Assembly (NCBI RefSeq): GCF_014648435.1
Contig: NZ_BMRC01000037.1
Location: 1-64,000, forward strand
Origin: Nonomuraea spiralis
GTDB lineage: Bacteria > Actinomycetota > Actinomycetes > Streptosporangiales > Streptosporangiaceae
Length of the DNA stretch: 64,000 nt
Reading direction: 5' to 3'
Every line of letters begins with the position of its first letter. Within the stretch, counting starts at the first letter, position 1. This document shows, piece by piece, positions 24,909 to 36,326 of this stretch. A model generated the notes under the pieces. The model ran no database searches. It had not been told where the DNA came from and saw nothing but the letters and a program-made list of their open reading frames with translations. Position numbers and translations under genes: made by a program.

Positions 24909-26045
24909 TCAGCTCTGGGCCGGACGCCGCTTCAGCGGCCGCATCGTCACCCGCAGGCGGGCGGCGTTGAGCGTCTGGGGCAGCGGGCGGTGCGGCGACA
25001 GCGGCCGGCCGGACGCCTTCGGGCGGGCCGAGGCCAGGATGCCGCCCAGGAAGGCGGTGCCGACGGCGAGCATGAGGTGCACGCCGTCGCAGCGTGGCAG
25101 GGCCCACCATTCGTCGGCGGCGGTGCCGTCGAGCCAGATCTCGGGGGCGAAGGAGTCGGCGTACGGCAGGCGCGCGCTGCGCTGGTGCGGGGCGAACGGG
25201 AGGAGCACGTGGGTGCCGGCGGGCACCGGGACGCCGTACCAGTCGGTCTCCTCGGTGCTGATCCGGGACAGGGCCGGGACCGGCGGCCACAGGCGCAGGC
25301 CCTCGCGCAGGCAGGCGCGCAGGTAGTCGGAGTCGGCGCGGGCGCACTTGCGCTGGGCGGGGTAGGTGGCCAGCAGCGCGAGGGTGCGCATGAGGCTCGC
25401 GGCGGTCACGCTGAAGCCCATGAGCCAGAAGGCGGCCTGCCGCAGGCCGCGCGCCTCCGGGCCGCTGGTCCGGGCGAGCAGTCCGGCGAGGGTGCCGGGC
25501 TCGGCGCGGCGCAGGTGGTCGAGGATGCGGGCGTCGTAGCGGCCGGACAGGATCTCCTGGCGGCGTCTGGCGCGGCCCCTTCCCGCGCGCCTGACCTGGG
25601 CGAGCAGTGTGCTCAGCTCCTCGTCGCCGGCCGCGCCGGCGCCGTAGACGCATCGCCGCGCCACCCGCTGCCAGCACGCCTCCAGCCTGGCGTAGTCGAC
25701 GACGCCCTCGGTCAGCGCCGCCGCCTCCTCCCGCGCCACCTCGGTGAACGCCGGTCGCAGTACGTCGCAGGGCAGCCCGGCGGCCCGCTCGCGCACGGCG
25801 GGGACGAAGGCGGGCTCGGACAACACGCGTTCGGCGTCCCGCTGGGACAACACCACCAGGGCCGTGCGGCGCGGGCCGCGGACCAGCACGGGACGGCCGC
25901 CGTACCGGATCTGCAGGCCGGTCAGCAGGGAGCGGGAGCGCAGCAGGTCGAGTCCGGGCCTCGCGTGCGGCGTGCCCGGGGGCAGCAGGGCGGCGGTCAG
26001 GCGCAGGCTCTCCAGCACGGTGGCCCTGGGCAGGCCTCTAGGCAC
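24909..26045 (-). CDS. Cytochrome P450-like protein with atypical haem loop
   Basis: About 378 residues. The K-helix ExxR is in LREGLRLWPPVPALSR, followed by WYGVPVPAGTHVLLPFAPHQ and SFAPEIWLDGTAA, which match a P450 group common in actinobacteria. Where relatives usually have a longer stretch with a Phe-x-x-Gly-type loop before the haem cysteine, this protein has EWWALPRCDGVHLMLAVGTA: the C-x-G is kept but the loop before it is short and lacks the usual glycine and Phe. The GTG at 26045 follows GGAGAGG by six bases; longer starts would add an Arg/Pro-rich tail. It may still bind haem or may be degenerate. Redox partners are not linked. Confidence 0.7.
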   Translation of the reverse strand: MPRGLPRATVLESLRLTAALLPPGTPHARPGLDLLRSRSLLTGLQIRYGGRPVLVRGPRRTALVVLSQRDAERVLSEPAFVPAVRERAAGLPCDVLRPAFTEVAREEAAALTEGVVDYARLEACWQRVARRCVYGAGAAGDEELSTLLAQVRRAGRGRARRRQEILSGRYDARILDHLRRAEPGTLAGLLARTSGPEARGLRQAAFWLMGFSVTAASLMRTLALLATYPAQRKCARADSDYLRACLREGLRLWPPVPALSRISTEETDWYGVPVPAGTHVLLPFAPHQRSARLPYADSFAPEIWLDGTAADEWWALPRCDGVHLMLAVGTAFLGGILASARPKASGRPLSPHRPLPQTLNAARLRVTMRPLKRRPAQS

Positions 26046-26247
26046 GCGTGCCCTCTCCGGGGCCGGTCGGCGCCCGCGTGCCCGGGGTCGTCCGAGCCTG
26101 ACCTCGGCGGGCCGCGGGCGCCGCCTCGGTGGCCGGGACGGCGGCCGGAGCGGGAAGGAAGTCCATGGGCTCATGCGATCGCCCGTCCGCCGGTCGCGCA
26201 AGCGGGGGTCTCGGTGGGCGGAACGTTTTCGGGCCGCGCCTTATGGA

Positions 26248-26268
26248 GCGTTCCAAGGGCCGGAACGC
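26248..26268 (-). terminator. Candidate terminator after the IclR gene
   Basis: A perfect seven-base inverted repeat GCGTTCC/GGAACGC with a seven-base loop lies directly beyond the IclR stop codon. No T-run follows. It separates the IclR gene from the P450 gene 200 bases further on. Confidence 0.5.
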
Positions 26269-26269
26269 C

Positions 26270-27052
26270 TCAGGCCGCCACGAGCGCGGCCGTGATCGCC
26301 TGGGCGGCGCCGCGTACCGTGAGGCCGAGCCGGGCCAGCGGCGCCGATGTGGCCGGGGCCGCCACCCCCACCGACATGCACACGCCGCCGCCGGGGCCGA
26401 AGACCGGGGCGGCCACGCACGACACGCCCTCGGTGTACTCCTCCTGCGCGTACGCCACGCCGTACCGGCGGACCTGGGCCAGTTCCCGCTCCAGCGCGGC
26501 CTGGCCGGTGATCGTACGGCGGGTCAGGCGTTCGAAGCCGCCGCGGCCGAGCAGTTCCTCGCGCAGGCCTGGGTCGAAGGCCAGCAGCGCCTTGCCGGTC
26601 GCCGTGCAGTGCAGCGGCGCGAGGTCCGTGCCGTCGGAGCGGGAGCGTACGCGGTCGTGGTCGTACAGGCGCTCGACGTAGCGGGCCTCCAGCCCGGCGG
26701 GCACGGCCAGGTTGACCGTCTGCCGGGTGGTCTCCTGAAGGCACAGCAGGTACGGCAGCACCACCCGCCGCGAGCCCGGGATGCGGCCGCGGGCGATGCC
26801 CGCCATCGTCTCCAGCTGCCTGCCCGGCAGGTAGCCGGTGCCCACGCGGCGGACCAGTTCGCGCGCGCACAGTACGCCGAGGATCCGGTGGGCGGTCGAC
26901 TTGGGCAGGCCCGTGCTCCGGCAGAGCTGGGCCAGGCTGACCGGCCGGGGCGCCGCGCTCAGCGCGAGAAGGATGTCGATGCCCCGCTCCAGGCTCCCCG
27001 GCGTCGTCACCGGACGCGCGAGGTCTTCCTTACGGGCCGTTTCCAGCGGCAT
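26270..27052 (-). CDS. IclR family transcriptional regulator
   Basis: A 260-residue regulator. The N-terminal winged helix is GSLERGIDILLALSAAPRPV with LAQLCRSTGLPKSTAHRILG, and the effector domain contains LHCTATGKALLAFDP, typical of the IclR C-terminal domain, and YAQEEYTEGVSCVAAPVFGP. The ATG at 27052 follows GGGACC. No enzyme gene is directly coupled: the P450 lies downstream after a terminator, and the Entner-Doudoroff operon ends 436 bases upstream. IclR proteins often control sugar, aromatic or acetate catabolism, so control of the neighbouring Entner-Doudoroff genes is possible but unproven. Confidence 0.9.
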   Translation of the reverse strand: MPLETARKEDLARPVTTPGSLERGIDILLALSAAPRPVSLAQLCRSTGLPKSTAHRILGVLCARELVRRVGTGYLPGRQLETMAGIARGRIPGSRRVVLPYLLCLQETTRQTVNLAVPAGLEARYVERLYDHDRVRSRSDGTDLAPLHCTATGKALLAFDPGLREELLGRGGFERLTRRTITGQAALERELAQVRRYGVAYAQEEYTEGVSCVAAPVFGPGGGVCMSVGVAAPATSAPLARLGLTVRGAAQAITAALVAA

Positions 27053-27384
27053 GGTGGTCCCTTTCGCTCTCCGAGGAGCGGATGGGGCTTCCCGGGGCTG
27101 CGGCTTGACAACCCTTGCCCTACCCCGCCGCCGCGCGTCCGAATACCCGGTTCGGCGCGGGCTGATGATCTCCGCGTACACGGAAACGGCCACTTCGGCG
27201 GGGGTTTTGCGCATATATTCGGAATTATGGGCGCAAGTGCCCGCTCACCACCGTCCACCCCCGCCGGCACGGAGGAGCGTCACCACCGAGGGAACGTGTG
27301 CCTGGGTGCGACAGCCGTCCACGAGTACCGCCGCACGCGGTCCCCGGCCGCCGAGTGCGGGAAGGCCAGGGGTGAGGGCGCGAA

Positions 27385-27450
27385 GGCCAGGGACGAAGGC
27401 GCGAAGGCGAAGGCCAGGGACGAAGGCGCGAAGGCGAAGGCCAGGGACGA
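27385..27450. repeat. Tandem repeat, 27-base unit, carrying terminator-arm copies
   Basis: The 12-base word GGCCAGGGACGA occurs at 27385, 27412 and 27439, spaced exactly 27 bases; a degenerate fourth copy starts at 27364. Between copies lie GAAGGC/GCGAAG words. Each copy can pair with the single complementary word at 27465-27476. Confidence 0.9.
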
Positions 27451-27476
27451 AGGCGCGAAGCCCGTCGTCCCTGGCC
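27439..27476 (-). terminator. Strong hairpin after the eda gene, one arm amplified
   Basis: GGCCAGGGACGA at 27439-27450 and TCGTCCCTGGCC at 27465-27476 form a perfect 12-pair stem with a 14-base loop, 12 bases beyond the eda stop on the minus strand. It should terminate the zwf-edd-glk-eda transcript. The distal arm is present in three tandem copies, so alternative hairpins with longer loops are possible. Confidence 0.7.
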
Positions 27477-27487
27477 GGTCTTCGGGG

Positions 27488-28102
27488 TTATCGGCGCAGG
27501 GCGGCCGCGTCGGCGGCGAGCTTCTCCACGCGGGCCCAGTCGCCCGTGGCCAGTGCGTCGGCGGGGGTGAGCCAGCTTCCGCCCACGCAGCCCACGTTGG
27601 GCAGCGCCAGGTAGTCGGCGGCGCTCTCGGCCCGGATGCCGCCGGTCGGGCAGAAACGTACGTCCGGCAGCGGCCCGGCCAGCGACTTCAGGTACGGCAC
27701 GCCGCCCGCCGCCTCGGCCGGGAAGAACTTCAGCTCCTTGATCCCCCGCTCGGCCAGCGCCATCACCTCCGAAACGGTGGCGGCCCCCGGCAGGTACGGC
27801 ACCCCGCTCGCCTCCAGCGCCTCGACCAGCGACAACGTCGTGCCCGGCGACACCAGGAACCGGGACCCGGCAGCCACGGCCGCCGAGATGTCGGCCGTGG
27901 TACGGATCGTGCCCGCCCCGACCGTGGCCCCCGGCACCTCCGAGGCGATCCGCTCGATCGCGCCGAGCGCGGCCGGCGTGCGCAGCGTCACCTCGATGAC
28001 GGGCAGCCCGCCCGCGACCAGCGCCTCGGCCATCGGCACGGCGGTCGCCACGTCGTCGATCACCACGACGGGGATCACGGGGGCCAGGTCGAGCAAGCTC
28101 AT
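27488..28102 (-). CDS. eda: 2-keto-3-deoxy-6-phosphogluconate aldolase (Entner-Doudoroff operon)
   Basis: A 204-residue class I aldolase. Active-site positions match the family: Glu37 in VIEVTLRTP, Thr65 in VGAGTI, and Schiff-base Lys125 in ELKFFPAEAAGG. It is the last gene of a leftward zwf-edd-glk-eda series, 60 bases after glk, so its main role is the final step of the Entner-Doudoroff route from glucose: KDPG to pyruvate and glyceraldehyde-3-phosphate. It differs clearly from the other eda copy at 20173, so the pair is not a recent duplication. Confidence 0.95.
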   Translation of the reverse strand: MSLLDLAPVIPVVVIDDVATAVPMAEALVAGGLPVIEVTLRTPAALGAIERIASEVPGATVGAGTIRTTADISAAVAAGSRFLVSPGTTLSLVEALEASGVPYLPGAATVSEVMALAERGIKELKFFPAEAAGGVPYLKSLAGPLPDVRFCPTGGIRAESAADYLALPNVGCVGGSWLTPADALATGDWARVEKLAADAAALRR

Positions 28103-28162
28103 GAGAGTCTTCTCCTCATCGGCCGGGGTTCACGGCCGATCTAGTGATGATCAGGTTGTGCG

Positions 28163-29128
28163 TCAGCCCACGAGCTCGGTGGTGGCCCGCTGGCGCAGCC
28201 AGGCGGCCGCGCCGGTGAGCGCCGGCTGGGGCGCGACGATCAGGGTGGTGGCGATCGCCTCCAGGTAGCGGGGCATGTCAGGGTTGCCGACGAACCGGGC
28301 ACGGAAGCCGCTGGCCCGTACGCGTTCCACGATACGGGGCAGCACGCCGCCGCCCAGATAGACCCCGCCCCTGGCGCCCAGGGTGAGCGCGACGTTCCCG
28401 GCGAAGCCGCCCAGCATCTCGCAGAACACCTCGACGGTCTCCGCACAGAGCGAGTCGTCCAGCCGGGCCACGATGTCGGAGGCGGTCAGGTCGGGCGCGG
28501 CCACGCCGTTGACCTGGGCCAGCGCCCGGTGCAGGCGTACGAGGCCGGGGCCGGACAGCAGGTGCTCGGCCACCACGTGCGTCAGGCCCCCGGCCTGCAG
28601 CACCCGTACGATCTCCTGCTCCCGCCGGTCGATCACCGGCACCGTGACGTGCCCGCCCTCGCCCGGGATCGGCGTCCAGCCCCGGTCGGTGGGCACGAGC
28701 CCGCCCACGCCGAGCCCGGTCCCCGGCCCCAGCACCGCCTTGACGCCGTGGGAGGGTTCGGGCCCGCCCAGGGAGACCAGGTCGCCGCCCTCCAGGTGGG
28801 GCAGCGACACGGCCAGCGCCTCGAAGTCGTTGAGCAGCACCGCGTACGGGATGCCCAGGTCGCGTACGGACCCGGCCCACGCCGAGTTCGTCAGCCGGTA
28901 GCGGTCGCCGTCGATCGGCCCGGCCAGCGCGAGGCAGGCCGCGCCAGGTCGCGCCCCGCCCGCGTGCTCGGCGAGGTAGGCGTCCACGGCGTCGGGCAGG
29001 GTGGCGTAGGCGGAGCCGGCCAGCACCGCGACGTTCGAGGGCCGGGCCTGCGGCGAGGTGACCAGCCCGAACCGGGCGTTGGTCCCCCCGATGTCGGCGA
29101 CCAGCCAGGGAAGGTCAAAGGCACTCAT
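28163..29128 (-). CDS. glk: Glucokinase (Glk family, non-ROK)
   Basis: A 321-residue glucokinase of the E. coli Glk type. Motifs are LVADIGGTNARFGLV (ATP phosphate loop), LNDFEALAVSLP with the catalytic Asp, LGPGTGLGVGGL, IPGEGGHVTVP and EHLLSGPGLVRLHRAL. Most actinobacteria rely on a ROK-type glucokinase, so this copy is likely dedicated to the Entner-Doudoroff operon. The ATG at 29128 follows GGAGGTG. It lies 67 bases after edd and 60 before eda, in the same orientation. Confidence 0.93.
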   Translation of the reverse strand: MSAFDLPWLVADIGGTNARFGLVTSPQARPSNVAVLAGSAYATLPDAVDAYLAEHAGGARPGAACLALAGPIDGDRYRLTNSAWAGSVRDLGIPYAVLLNDFEALAVSLPHLEGGDLVSLGGPEPSHGVKAVLGPGTGLGVGGLVPTDRGWTPIPGEGGHVTVPVIDRREQEIVRVLQAGGLTHVVAEHLLSGPGLVRLHRALAQVNGVAAPDLTASDIVARLDDSLCAETVEVFCEMLGGFAGNVALTLGARGGVYLGGGVLPRIVERVRASGFRARFVGNPDMPRYLEAIATTLIVAPQPALTGAAAWLRQRATTELVG

Positions 29129-29195
29129 CGCACACCTCCGGTGCTCCGGGCGAGGCCAAGATCGCACGCCGTCACCGGAAGAATGCCACGAACCC

Positions 29196-32614
<3,419 letters not shown>

Positions 32615-32652
32615 AACGAAGCTCCGTTGATCTACCAAGAAGGACAGAACGG

Positions 32653-32681
32653 ACACTAACGAGAGTTCGGGTCGTACACAA
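32653..32681 (-). promoter_or_regulatory. Candidate promoter of the zwf-edd-glk-eda operon
   Basis: On the minus strand TTGTGT and TAGTGT are separated by 17 bases, a fair match to a housekeeping sigma promoter. The predicted start of transcription falls near 32645, upstream of the TTG at 32614 and downstream of the GTG at 32656. Confidence 0.45.
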
Positions 32682-32753
32682 GCGGAGTTTTGGCATCTGA
32701 GATGAAAAAGTCTTCACTTTCCATTACCGAAGCCCATGTGATTCACTTGGCCG

Positions 32754-33965
32754 ATGCCTCGACGTACCACCGCGACCCTCGCCACGAGTGGCGAGGTGCT
32801 CCGCCTCATCCGCACGGGAGAGGCCGTCACGCGCGCCGACCTCGGCCGGGTGACCGGCCTGTCGCGCCCGGCGGTGCAGTTGCGTGTCGGCGAGCTGCTC
32901 GAACGCGGCCTGGTCGTCGAGCGCACCGACGCCCCCTCCACCGGCGGCCGCCCGCCGGTCCGGCTGGAGTTCAACTCCGGCGGCGGCGTCGTCCTGGTGG
33001 CCGCGCTCGGCGCGAGCCGCACCAGGGTCGCGGTCTGCGACCTGGCCGGGCGCGAGCTGGCCGGCCAGGACTTCTTCATCGACGTCGAGCTGGGCCCCGA
33101 CGCCGTGCTCCCGCTGCTCATGGACACCTGGGACGACCTGCTCGGCGACCGCCCCCGCTCCCTGATCAAGGGCGTGGGCATGGGCGTGCCCGCCACGGTC
33201 GAGTTCGCCCAGGGCCGTACGGAGAGCGCCAGGGTGATGGCCTCGTGGACCGGCGTGGTCATCCCGCCCGTCATCCGCGAGCGTTTCCCCGTACCGGTGC
33301 TCGTGGACAACGACGTCAACGTGCTGGCCATCGGCGAGCACCGCGGCGCCTACCCCGACCTCGACGACCTGATGTTCGTGAAGGTCTCCACCCGGATCGG
33401 CGCGGGCGTGATCGCCGGCGGCGAGATCCTGCGCGGCGCGATGGGCGCGGCCGGCGAGATCGGCCACATCCCGGTGCTCGACGGCGGCGGCGTGTTGTGC
33501 CGCTGCGGCAACACCGACTGCGTCGACTCCGTCGCCAGCGGCACCGCGCTGCTGCGCGACCTGCGCGAGGCGGGTAAGGACGTCAGGACCATCGCCGACG
33601 TGACCGCGCTGGTACGCGCCGGCGACGCCGAGACGATGGCGACGGTTCGCACGGCCGGCCGCAGGATCGGCGAGGTGCTGGCCGGGGCGGTCAACATCCT
33701 CAACCCGTCGGTCGTGGTGCTCGGCGGCGACGTGGCCGAGGCGTTCGGCCCGCTGGTGTCGAGCATCCGCGAGGTCGTCTACCGCCGCTCGACCGCCCTG
33801 GCGACCCGGCGGCTGCGCATCGAGCCGAGCCGGCTCGGCGCGGGGGCGGGCATCAGCGGCTGCGCGGTCATGGTGCTCGACCACGTGCTCTCGCCGGAGG
33901 CGGTGGACGAGACGATGACGGTCTCGACGCTGCGCCGCGAGCGCGGCCTGGCCGCCTCCAGCTAG
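32754..33965 (+). CDS. ROK family transcriptional regulator
   Basis: A 403-residue protein. Residues 10-60 form a winged helix (TGEAVTRADLGRVTGLSRPA), followed by a ROK sugar-kinase-like fold with the zinc motif CRCGNTDCVDS and the ATP-like loops GMGVPATVE and RIGAGVIAGGE. The N-terminal DNA-binding domain marks it as an NagC/Mlc/XylR-type regulator rather than a kinase, although it keeps VLVDNDVNVLAIGEHRG, the ROK catalytic-site block. It is divergent from zwf across about 140 bases and is the obvious candidate regulator of the Entner-Doudoroff operon, with a sugar or sugar phosphate as ligand. Its TAG stop overlaps that of the convergent ABC-F gene. Confidence 0.92.
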   Translation: MPRRTTATLATSGEVLRLIRTGEAVTRADLGRVTGLSRPAVQLRVGELLERGLVVERTDAPSTGGRPPVRLEFNSGGGVVLVAALGASRTRVAVCDLAGRELAGQDFFIDVELGPDAVLPLLMDTWDDLLGDRPRSLIKGVGMGVPATVEFAQGRTESARVMASWTGVVIPPVIRERFPVPVLVDNDVNVLAIGEHRGAYPDLDDLMFVKVSTRIGAGVIAGGEILRGAMGAAGEIGHIPVLDGGGVLCRCGNTDCVDSVASGTALLRDLREAGKDVRTIADVTALVRAGDAETMATVRTAGRRIGEVLAGAVNILNPSVVVLGGDVAEAFGPLVSSIREVVYRRSTALATRRLRIEPSRLGAGAGISGCAVMVLDHVLSPEAVDETMTVSTLRRERGLAASS

Positions 33966-35536
33966 AGGTCCCAGCGGGGTTCGGCGCTCTCCCGCACCAC
34001 CCCGTCCGCGCCGAAGACCAGGTGACGGTCCAGGTCGTCGGCGAACCAGCGGTCGTGCGTGACCGCCAGCACCGTCCCCTCGAAGCCGTCCAGGCCCTCC
34101 TGCAGCGCCTGCGCGCTGGCCAGGTCGAGGTTGTCGGTCGGCTCGTCGAGCAGCAGCAGCGTCGCGCCGGACAACTCCAGCAGCAGGATCTGCAGCCGGG
34201 CCTGCTGGCCGCCGGACAACGTCTCGAACCTCTGGCCGCCGGCCGGCGCCAGCTCGTAGCGGGCCAGCGCCGCCATGGCCTCGTTCCTGGTCAGTGCGTA
34301 CGTCTGCGTCACCAGCTCGGCGATCGGCCGTCCGCGCAGGTCGGGCCGCAGGTGGGTCTGGGCGAAGTGGCCGGGGACGACGCGGGCGCCCAGCCGCGCC
34401 ACGCCGGTGTGCGCGACCGGCTCACCGGCCAGCAGGCGCAGGAAGTGGCTCTTGCCGGTGCCGTTCAGGCCGAGCACGCCGACCCGCTCGCCGTAGGCGA
34501 GCTGCGCGGAGAAGGGCCGTACCAGCCCGGTCAGTTCCAGGTCCTCGCACGTCACGGCCCGTTTCCCGGTACGCCCCCCGCGCAGCCGCATCCGGACGTT
34601 CTGCTCCTTCGGCGGGCGGCTCGGCGGCCCCTCGCGCTCGAACCGCTCCAGCCTGGAGACCGCCGACCGGTACGCCCCCGCCAGCGCGTCGTTGTTGGCC
34701 GAGCGCTGTCGCAGCACGTGCACGAGCCGGCGCAGCCTGGCCCGCTCGTCCTCCCAGCGCCGCCGCCGTTCCTCCAGTCGCTCGCCGCGCCGCCTGCGGG
34801 CCTCGGCGTAGCCGGCGAAGCCGCCGCCGTGCACCCACACCTCGCGCCCCTCCACGGTGACCACGCGGTCGGCCGCCTCGGCCAGCAGCCGCCGGTCGTG
34901 CGAGACCAGCAGCACGGTCTTGGCCGACCCCCTGACCGCCCGCTCCAGCCATTGCTTGGCCGGCACGTCCAGGTAGTTGTCCGGCTCGTCGAGCAGCAGG
35001 ATCTCGTCCGGGCCGCGCAGCAGCGCCGCCAGCATCAGCCGCTTCTGCTCCCCGCCGGACAACGTCGCCAGGCTGCGGGCCGCGACCCGCTCGTACGGCA
35101 GCCCGAGCGCCTCGGTCGCGCACGCGTCCCACACGACCTCCAGCTCGTAGCCGCCCGCGTCGGCGAAGTCGGAGACGGCTTGGGCGTAGGCGAGCTGCCG
35201 CGGCTCGTCGTCGCACGCCCTGATCTCCGACTCTGCGCGGTCCAGCTCGGCGGCGGCCTCCCGCACCCGTGCGGGCGCGACGCCCAGCAGCAGGTCACGC
35301 ACGCTCCCCGTGCCCAGGAACTGCCGCATCACCCCGACGCCGCCGCCGGTGGAGATCCGCCCGTCGTCGGGCCGCAGATCGCCCGCGATCAGTCGCAACA
35401 GCGTCGTCTTGCCCGCGCCGTTGGGGCCGACGAGCGCCGCCTTGGCGCCCTCGCCCACCTTGAACGACGCCTCCAGCAACAACGGCCGCCCGTCGGGCAG
35501 CAGGTACGTCACGCCGCTCACCTCGATATGACCCAT
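33962..35536 (-). CDS. ABC-F family ATPase
   Basis: A 524-residue soluble protein with two ABC domains and no membrane part. Domain 1 has Walker A GPNGAGKTT and signature LSGGEQKR; domain 2 has Walker A GLNGTGKSH and signature LSGGQQAR. A charged inter-domain linker (RRRRGERLEERRRRWEDERA) is typical of ABC-F proteins that bind the ribosome E-site. Members act in translation quality control or ribosome protection against antibiotics; the linker tip cannot be assigned to a resistance class by eye. It is divergent from a TetR gene by 52 bases and probably controlled by it. Its ATG lacks a Shine-Dalgarno sequence. Confidence 0.93.
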   Translation of the reverse strand: MGHIEVSGVTYLLPDGRPLLLEASFKVGEGAKAALVGPNGAGKTTLLRLIAGDLRPDDGRISTGGGVGVMRQFLGTGSVRDLLLGVAPARVREAAAELDRAESEIRACDDEPRQLAYAQAVSDFADAGGYELEVVWDACATEALGLPYERVAARSLATLSGGEQKRLMLAALLRGPDEILLLDEPDNYLDVPAKQWLERAVRGSAKTVLLVSHDRRLLAEAADRVVTVEGREVWVHGGGFAGYAEARRRRGERLEERRRRWEDERARLRRLVHVLRQRSANNDALAGAYRSAVSRLERFEREGPPSRPPKEQNVRMRLRGGRTGKRAVTCEDLELTGLVRPFSAQLAYGERVGVLGLNGTGKSHFLRLLAGEPVAHTGVARLGARVVPGHFAQTHLRPDLRGRPIAELVTQTYALTRNEAMAALARYELAPAGGQRFETLSGGQQARLQILLLELSGATLLLLDEPTDNLDLASAQALQEGLDGFEGTVLAVTHDRWFADDLDRHLVFGADGVVRESAEPRWDL

Positions 35537-35569
35537 GTTCCATTACTAGACCATCGATCCGGTTCGCGT

Positions 35570-35601
35570 ACAACGTATTATCCGTGTCGTGGACAACGTA
35601 T
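35570..35601. promoter_or_regulatory. Direct repeat and leaderless-type promoter before the TetR gene
   Basis: ACAACGTAT occurs at 35570-35578 and again at 35593-35601. TATTAT at 35576-35581 is a good -10 element exactly seven bases before the GTG at 35589, the spacing expected of a leaderless transcript. No Shine-Dalgarno sequence is present. The repeats may be the TetR operator. Confidence 0.45.
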
Positions 35602-36221
35602 GGGTGCGCCCCCGCAAGGACGCCAAGCCCAGGCTGACGCTCGACCGGATCGTCGCCGAGGCGCTCGCGCTGCTCGACGAGGAGGGCGTGGGCAAGCTGA
35701 CCATGCGCCACCTGGCCGAACGCCTCGACACCGGCTCGACCACCCTCTACTGGCACGTCCGTACCAAGGAGGACGTCCTGGACCTGGCGCTCGACGCCGT
35801 CTTCGGCGAGGTCCCGCTGCCCGGGGACCGCGACGACTGGCGGACGGCCGCGCGCGACCTGATGCGCGGCTGGCGCGCCGCACTGCTGCGCCACCCCTGG
35901 TCGGCCACCATCCTCGACCGCCCGCTCATGGGCCCCAACGCCCTGGACCGTACCGAGTTCCTCTATCGGACGTTGTCCGGGGCGGGCCTCGACGGCCCTC
36001 GGGCCGCCTACAGCCTGTCCAACTACGTCATGGGCTCGGTCATCATGCAGGTCACCTGGCAGCGCCGCGACGGGCTCGACGCCGGGGCGTTCCTGCGCGA
36101 GCGGGCCGCCCGCTACCCGGCGCTGGCCGAGCACGGCCTCGGCCACGACTGGGACGCCACCTTCGACACCGGCCTCGCCTACCTCCTGCACGGAATGGCC
36201 CGCGAGACCGGCCACCCCTGA
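35589..36221 (+). CDS. TetR family regulator with tetracycline-repressor-type C-terminal domain
   Basis: A 210-residue regulator. The DNA-binding part reads LTLDRIVAEALALLDEEGVG and LTMRHLAERLDTGSTTLYWH, and the C-terminal half (DWRTAARDLMRGWRAALLRH, later ETGHP at the end) fits the TetR_C_1 group known for drug efflux control. The GTG at 35589 has no ribosome-binding site but a -10 element directly upstream, suggesting leaderless expression. It faces the ABC-F gene and converges on a DHA2 exporter, so it may govern one or both. Confidence 0.88.
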   Translation: MDNVWVRPRKDAKPRLTLDRIVAEALALLDEEGVGKLTMRHLAERLDTGSTTLYWHVRTKEDVLDLALDAVFGEVPLPGDRDDWRTAARDLMRGWRAALLRHPWSATILDRPLMGPNALDRTEFLYRTLSGAGLDGPRAAYSLSNYVMGSVIMQVTWQRRDGLDAGAFLRERAARYPALAEHGLGHDWDATFDTGLAYLLHGMARETGHP

Positions 36222-36227
36222 CCAGCC

Positions 36228-36262
36228 GAAAGACCGGCCCCGGTTGCCGGGGCCGGTCTTTC
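36228..36262. terminator. Very strong bidirectional terminator hairpin
   Basis: GAAAGACCGGCCCCGG and its exact complement flank a three-base TTG loop, giving a perfect 16-pair stem. Its ends supply an A-run on one side and a T-run on the other, so it can stop transcription from both the TetR gene and the convergent exporter gene. Confidence 0.85.
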
Positions 36263-36318
36263 AGGGCCGGTCTTTCAGGGCCGGTCTTTCAGGGCCGGTC
36301 TTTCAGGGCCGGTCTTTC
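36263..36318. repeat. Tandem repeat, 14-base unit, four perfect copies of a terminator arm
   Basis: AGGGCCGGTCTTTC occurs at 36263, 36277, 36291 and 36305 without mismatch. Twelve of its bases repeat the right arm of the adjacent hairpin, so each copy could pair with the left arm at 36228. Confidence 0.95.
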
Positions 36319-36326
36319 GGGGGCGG

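Larger units (their letters stand above)
27053..27487. other. 435-base gap: IclR promoter side plus repeat-built terminator
   Basis: No gene is supported. The left part (27053-27240) should hold the IclR promoter. The right part (27360-27476) is a purine-rich tandem array ending in a hairpin described separately. A forward frame through the array repeats GAKAKARDE, but it has no credible start or family and is regarded as non-coding. Confidence 0.55.

Noticed and set aside
24909..27052. P450 and IclR genes as a catabolic operon
   Set aside because: A hairpin and about 220 bases separate them, and no ferredoxin, reductase or other pathway enzyme is linked.
27364..27450. Regular 27-base repeats taken as a CRISPR-like array or as a coding GAKAKARDE repeat
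   Set aside because: There are no unique spacers, no cas genes, and the units are contiguous. The frame through them has no start or family and the repeats pair with a terminator arm.
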